Positions 3,217 to 5,593 of a stretch of 5,593 bases of DNA are shown piece after piece. Both the position numbers and the translations under genes were made by a program. How positions within the stretch are numbered: position 1 is the stretch's first letter; each line of letters starts with the position of its first letter. The stretch comes from Desulfobacterales bacterium (GTDB lineage Bacteria > Desulfobacterota > Desulfobacteria > Desulfobacterales > ETH-SRB1), in assembly GCA_030669465.1 (NCBI GenBank), contig DAOVDN010000096.1, forward strand, positions 1 to 5,593, in the 5' to 3' direction. The notes under the pieces are model-generated. The model did not search any database and had not been told where the DNA came from. It saw nothing but the letters and a program-made list of their open reading frames with translations.

Positions 3217-5593
3217 ATGGCTGAAACCGACAAAGATGATCTTATAAGCATTATTGAAGAAGATGAAAGCTATGCAAATATACCTAATACACTTCCTATG
3301 GTGCCGGTACGTGATATTGTGATTTTTACCGATATGCTCCTTCCTCTTTTTGTTGGGCGCGAAAAATCGGTGCATGCTGTGGAAGAGGCTGTGAAAAAAG
3401 ACAACTTTTTGTTGCTGGCCACACAAAAGAATTCAGGTGTCGAGAACCCAAAGGCGGATGAAATTTACAGGTTTGGAACCGTTGCCAGGATCCTGCGCAT
3501 GTTAAAGCTTCCTGACGGCAGGGTCAAAGTCCTTGTGCAGGGCATTGTCAAAGCGAGGATTGTTAAGTACGTCAGGAGTAGATCGCTTTACCGTGTGAAG
3601 ATTGAAACTATTTCTGAAGAGCCTGTTAAGAAAATCAACCTGCAAATTGAGGCTCTGATGCGAAATGTCCGCGACTACTCGGAAAAGATTCTGGCCCTTC
3701 GTGGCGAATTGAGCGGTAACGTTGGTTCCATTCTGGAAAGCATAGCTGATCCAGGCAAGCTCGCTGACCTTGTTGCCTCAAACTTAAGGTTAAAAATCGA
3801 GGAGTCCCAGATTTTGCTTGAGCTCACCGATCCTGTGAAACGTCTCAGGAAAGTCAATGAATTCCTTTCACGGGAAGTGGAACTTTCAGCGATACAGGCT
3901 AAGATTCAGTCTGATGTCGGTGATGAAATTTCCAAAAGCCAGCGCAACTACTTCTTAAGAGAACAGGTAAGAGCTATCCACAAGGAATTAGGCGAGCACG
4001 ATGAAAAAGCAGAAGAGATAAAAGATTACAAAAAGAAGATAAAACAGGCTAAGATGTCAAAAGAGGCTGAGAATGAAGCTGTAAAACAGTTGAAACGCCT
4101 GGAACAGATGCATCCTGACTCCGCGGAATCTTCAGTTGTGCGGACATACCTGGACTGGCTGGTTGATCTGCCATGGAGCAAGGCAACCAAAGATGTAATT
4201 AATATCAAAAATGCAAAAAAGGTATTGGACGAGGACCACTACGCTCTTTACAAGGTAAAGGATCGCGTGCTGGAATATTTAAGCGTCCATAAGCTTAACC
4301 CCCGGATGAAGGGCCCGATTCTTTGTTTTGTTGGTCCTCCTGGTGTTGGAAAAACTTCTCTGGGCAAAGCAATTGCCACTGCTCTGAAGCGTAAATTTGT
4401 GCGTATTTCTCTTGGCGGCATCCGTGATGAAGCAGAAATCAGGGGGCATCGCCGTACCTATATTGGGGCTCTGCCCGGACGTATATTACAGGGATTGAAA
4501 CAATGCGGTGCAAACAATCCGGTTTTTATGATGGACGAAATAGATAAAATAGGTTCTGATTTTCGCGGTGATCCTTCTTCTGCCCTTTTAGAGGCCCTTG
4601 ATCCGGAGCAGAACTTTGCTTTTAGCGACCATTACATCAACATACCCTTTGACCTTTGCAAGGTCATGTTTATTCTTACCGCTAATCTGACAGATACCAT
4701 TCCGTCAGCGCTTCTTGACAGGATGGAGGTTATTACGCTTTCCGGATATACGGAAGAAGAAAAAAAGATTATTGCCAAAACATACCTTCTTCCACGTCAG
4801 ATCAAGGAGAATGGCTTAAAGCCCGAAACCATGTCCATCAGCCAGGGGGCGCTGCTTCAGATCATAACAGAATACACATCAGAAGCAGGCTTAAGGAACC
4901 TTGAACGGGAGCTGGGAAGTATTTGCCGCAAGGTAGCACGCAAAATAGCTGAAGGAGAAAAAGGACCTTTTAAGATCACAAAAAACAATCTGCAAAAATT
5001 TTTAGGTGTTCCAAAATATTTTCCTGATATGGATCAGGAAAATAGCCAGGTCGGTTTATCTACCGGCCTTGCCTGGACACAGGCCGGCGGTGAAGTTCTG
5101 TATGTAGAGGCATCTTTAATTAGAGGGAAGGGAGAGTTGATCATAACCGGGCAACTTGGAGATGTTATGCAGGAATCTGCGCGTGCGGCTATGAGTTATG
5201 CCAAGGCAAATCTTGCTTCCTTTGGAGTTGAAGAAAACATTTTTGAAAATCTGGATGTACATATCCACGTTCCGGCAGGAGCGATACCAAAAGACGGACC
5301 TTCTGCAGGCATTGCAATGGCCACAGCCCTTATTTCCGCCTTGACCAATAAACCGGTAAATAAAGAAGTTGCCATGACAGGTGAAATTACTCTCAGGGGA
5401 AGAGTTCTTCCTGTAGGCGGTTTGAAGGAAAAAGCATTGGGAGCTTTAAGGGCTGGAATCCGCACTATAATCATTCCTGAGAAAAATAAAAAGGATCTGG
5501 TTGAAATTCCAATGAATGTTAAGCGGAAAATCGGATTCGTTCCTGTAAAGAACATGGATGAAGTCATGGCGATTGCCATTGAGGGGCTGAAGA
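3217..5593 (+). CDS. lon: Lon, ATP-dependent serine protease (LonA type; C-terminal end beyond the right edge)
   Basis: The frame is open for 792 complete codons to the window edge. Order of domains: LonN substrate-binding domain starting at LPMVPVRDIVIF (26-37); helical linker (about 225-345, with QRNYFLREQ and YLDWLVDLPW); AAA+ module with Walker A GPPGVGKT (373-380), pore-loop Tyr Y415, Walker B VFMMDEIDK (436-444), sensor-1 N490, arginine finger R502 and sensor-2 R560; then the S16 protease domain with catalytic Ser696 in PKDGPSAG and Lys739 in GGLKEK. Catalytic positions keep a constant +17 offset from E. coli Lon (S679, K722), so little beyond the end is missing, perhaps tens of residues. 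Lon is a cytoplasmic hexamer that degrades misfolded and selected regulatory proteins. The start is fixed by AGGAG at 3207-3211. The gene is divergent from pilD, with its own promoter at 3072-3099. All key residues are present, so the enzyme should be active. Confidence 0.97.
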   Translation, partial: MAETDKDDLISIIEEDESYANIPNTLPMVPVRDIVIFTDMLLPLFVGREKSVHAVEEAVKKDNFLLLATQKNSGVENPKADEIYRFGTVARILRMLKLPDGRVKVLVQGIVKARIVKYVRSRSLYRVKIETISEEPVKKINLQIEALMRNVRDYSEKILALRGELSGNVGSILESIADPGKLADLVASNLRLKIEESQILLELTDPVKRLRKVNEFLSREVELSAIQAKIQSDVGDEISKSQRNYFLREQVRAIHKELGEHDEKAEEIKDYKKKIKQAKMSKEAENEAVKQLKRLEQMHPDSAESSVVRTYLDWLVDLPWSKATKDVINIKNAKKVLDEDHYALYKVKDRVLEYLSVHKLNPRMKGPILCFVGPPGVGKTSLGKAIATALKRKFVRISLGGIRDEAEIRGHRRTYIGALPGRILQGLKQCGANNPVFMMDEIDKIGSDFRGDPSSALLEALDPEQNFAFSDHYINIPFDLCKVMFILTANLTDTIPSALLDRMEVITLSGYTEEEKKIIAKTYLLPRQIKENGLKPETMSISQGALLQIITEYTSEAGLRNLERELGSICRKVARKIAEGEKGPFKITKNNLQKFLGVPKYFPDMDQENSQVGLSTGLAWTQAGGEVLYVEASLIRGKGELIITGQLGDVMQESARAAMSYAKANLASFGVEENIFENLDVHIHVPAGAIPKDGPSAGIAMATALISALTNKPVNKEVAMTGEITLRGRVLPVGGLKEKALGALRAGIRTIIIPEKNKKDLVEIPMNVKRKIGFVPVKNMDEVMAIAIEGLK

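Noticed and set aside
5196..5579. Minus-strand 127-codon open frame inside lon
   Set aside because: It lies antisense to the conserved Lon protease domain, whose Ser/Lys catalytic motifs are intact. The antisense frame is a by-product of Lon codon use. The antisense frames at 3675-3857 and 4026-4208 were dropped for the same reason.

Overview
The window reads as a stretch of bacterial chromosome from a diderm (Gram-negative) with type IV pili or type II secretion. The general look of the MurJ, PilD and Lon sequences, plus the repeat-rich intergenic DNA, suggests a deltaproteobacterium (Desulfobacterota, perhaps Desulfobacterales-like). That placement is an impression from family resemblance; no search was run.

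Layout. The left half is transcribed leftwards (minus strand) in the order pilD (2887-2111), murJ (1765-197), then an FtsB/DivIC-like septum formation gene (200 to beyond base 1). The last two overlap by four bases (ATGA). The right half holds one large plus-strand gene, lon (from 3217, still open at the right edge), divergent from pilD. All the genes are recognisable housekeeping genes: prepilin processing and methylation, lipid II flipping for the cell wall, division, and ATP-dependent proteolysis.

The unusual material is intergenic. Between pilD and murJ sits a roughly 325-bp gene-free insert with imperfect terminal inverted repeats. A direct repeat CAATA (or CAATATGAG) lies exactly outside both ends, as expected for a small non-autonomous transposable element (MITE-like). 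Removing one net insertion length (330 bp) leaves only 15 bp between pilD and murJ, so the insert appears to have split a compact pilD-murJ-ftsB operon.

Three intergenic arrays of 7- or 8-base units are each arranged as two inverted arms: (1) inside the MITE-like insert, TTGATGA/TTGTCGA units; (2) in front of pilD, TTACTCG against CGAGCAA, a 24-bp stem followed by a T-run on the minus strand that looks like a terminator or attenuator; (3) in front of lon, GTCGAGTG-type octamers lying between a good sigma70-like promoter and the ribosome binding site, so probably in the lon mRNA leader. The unit sequences differ but the architecture is shared. That shared architecture is the best candidate here for something under-described.
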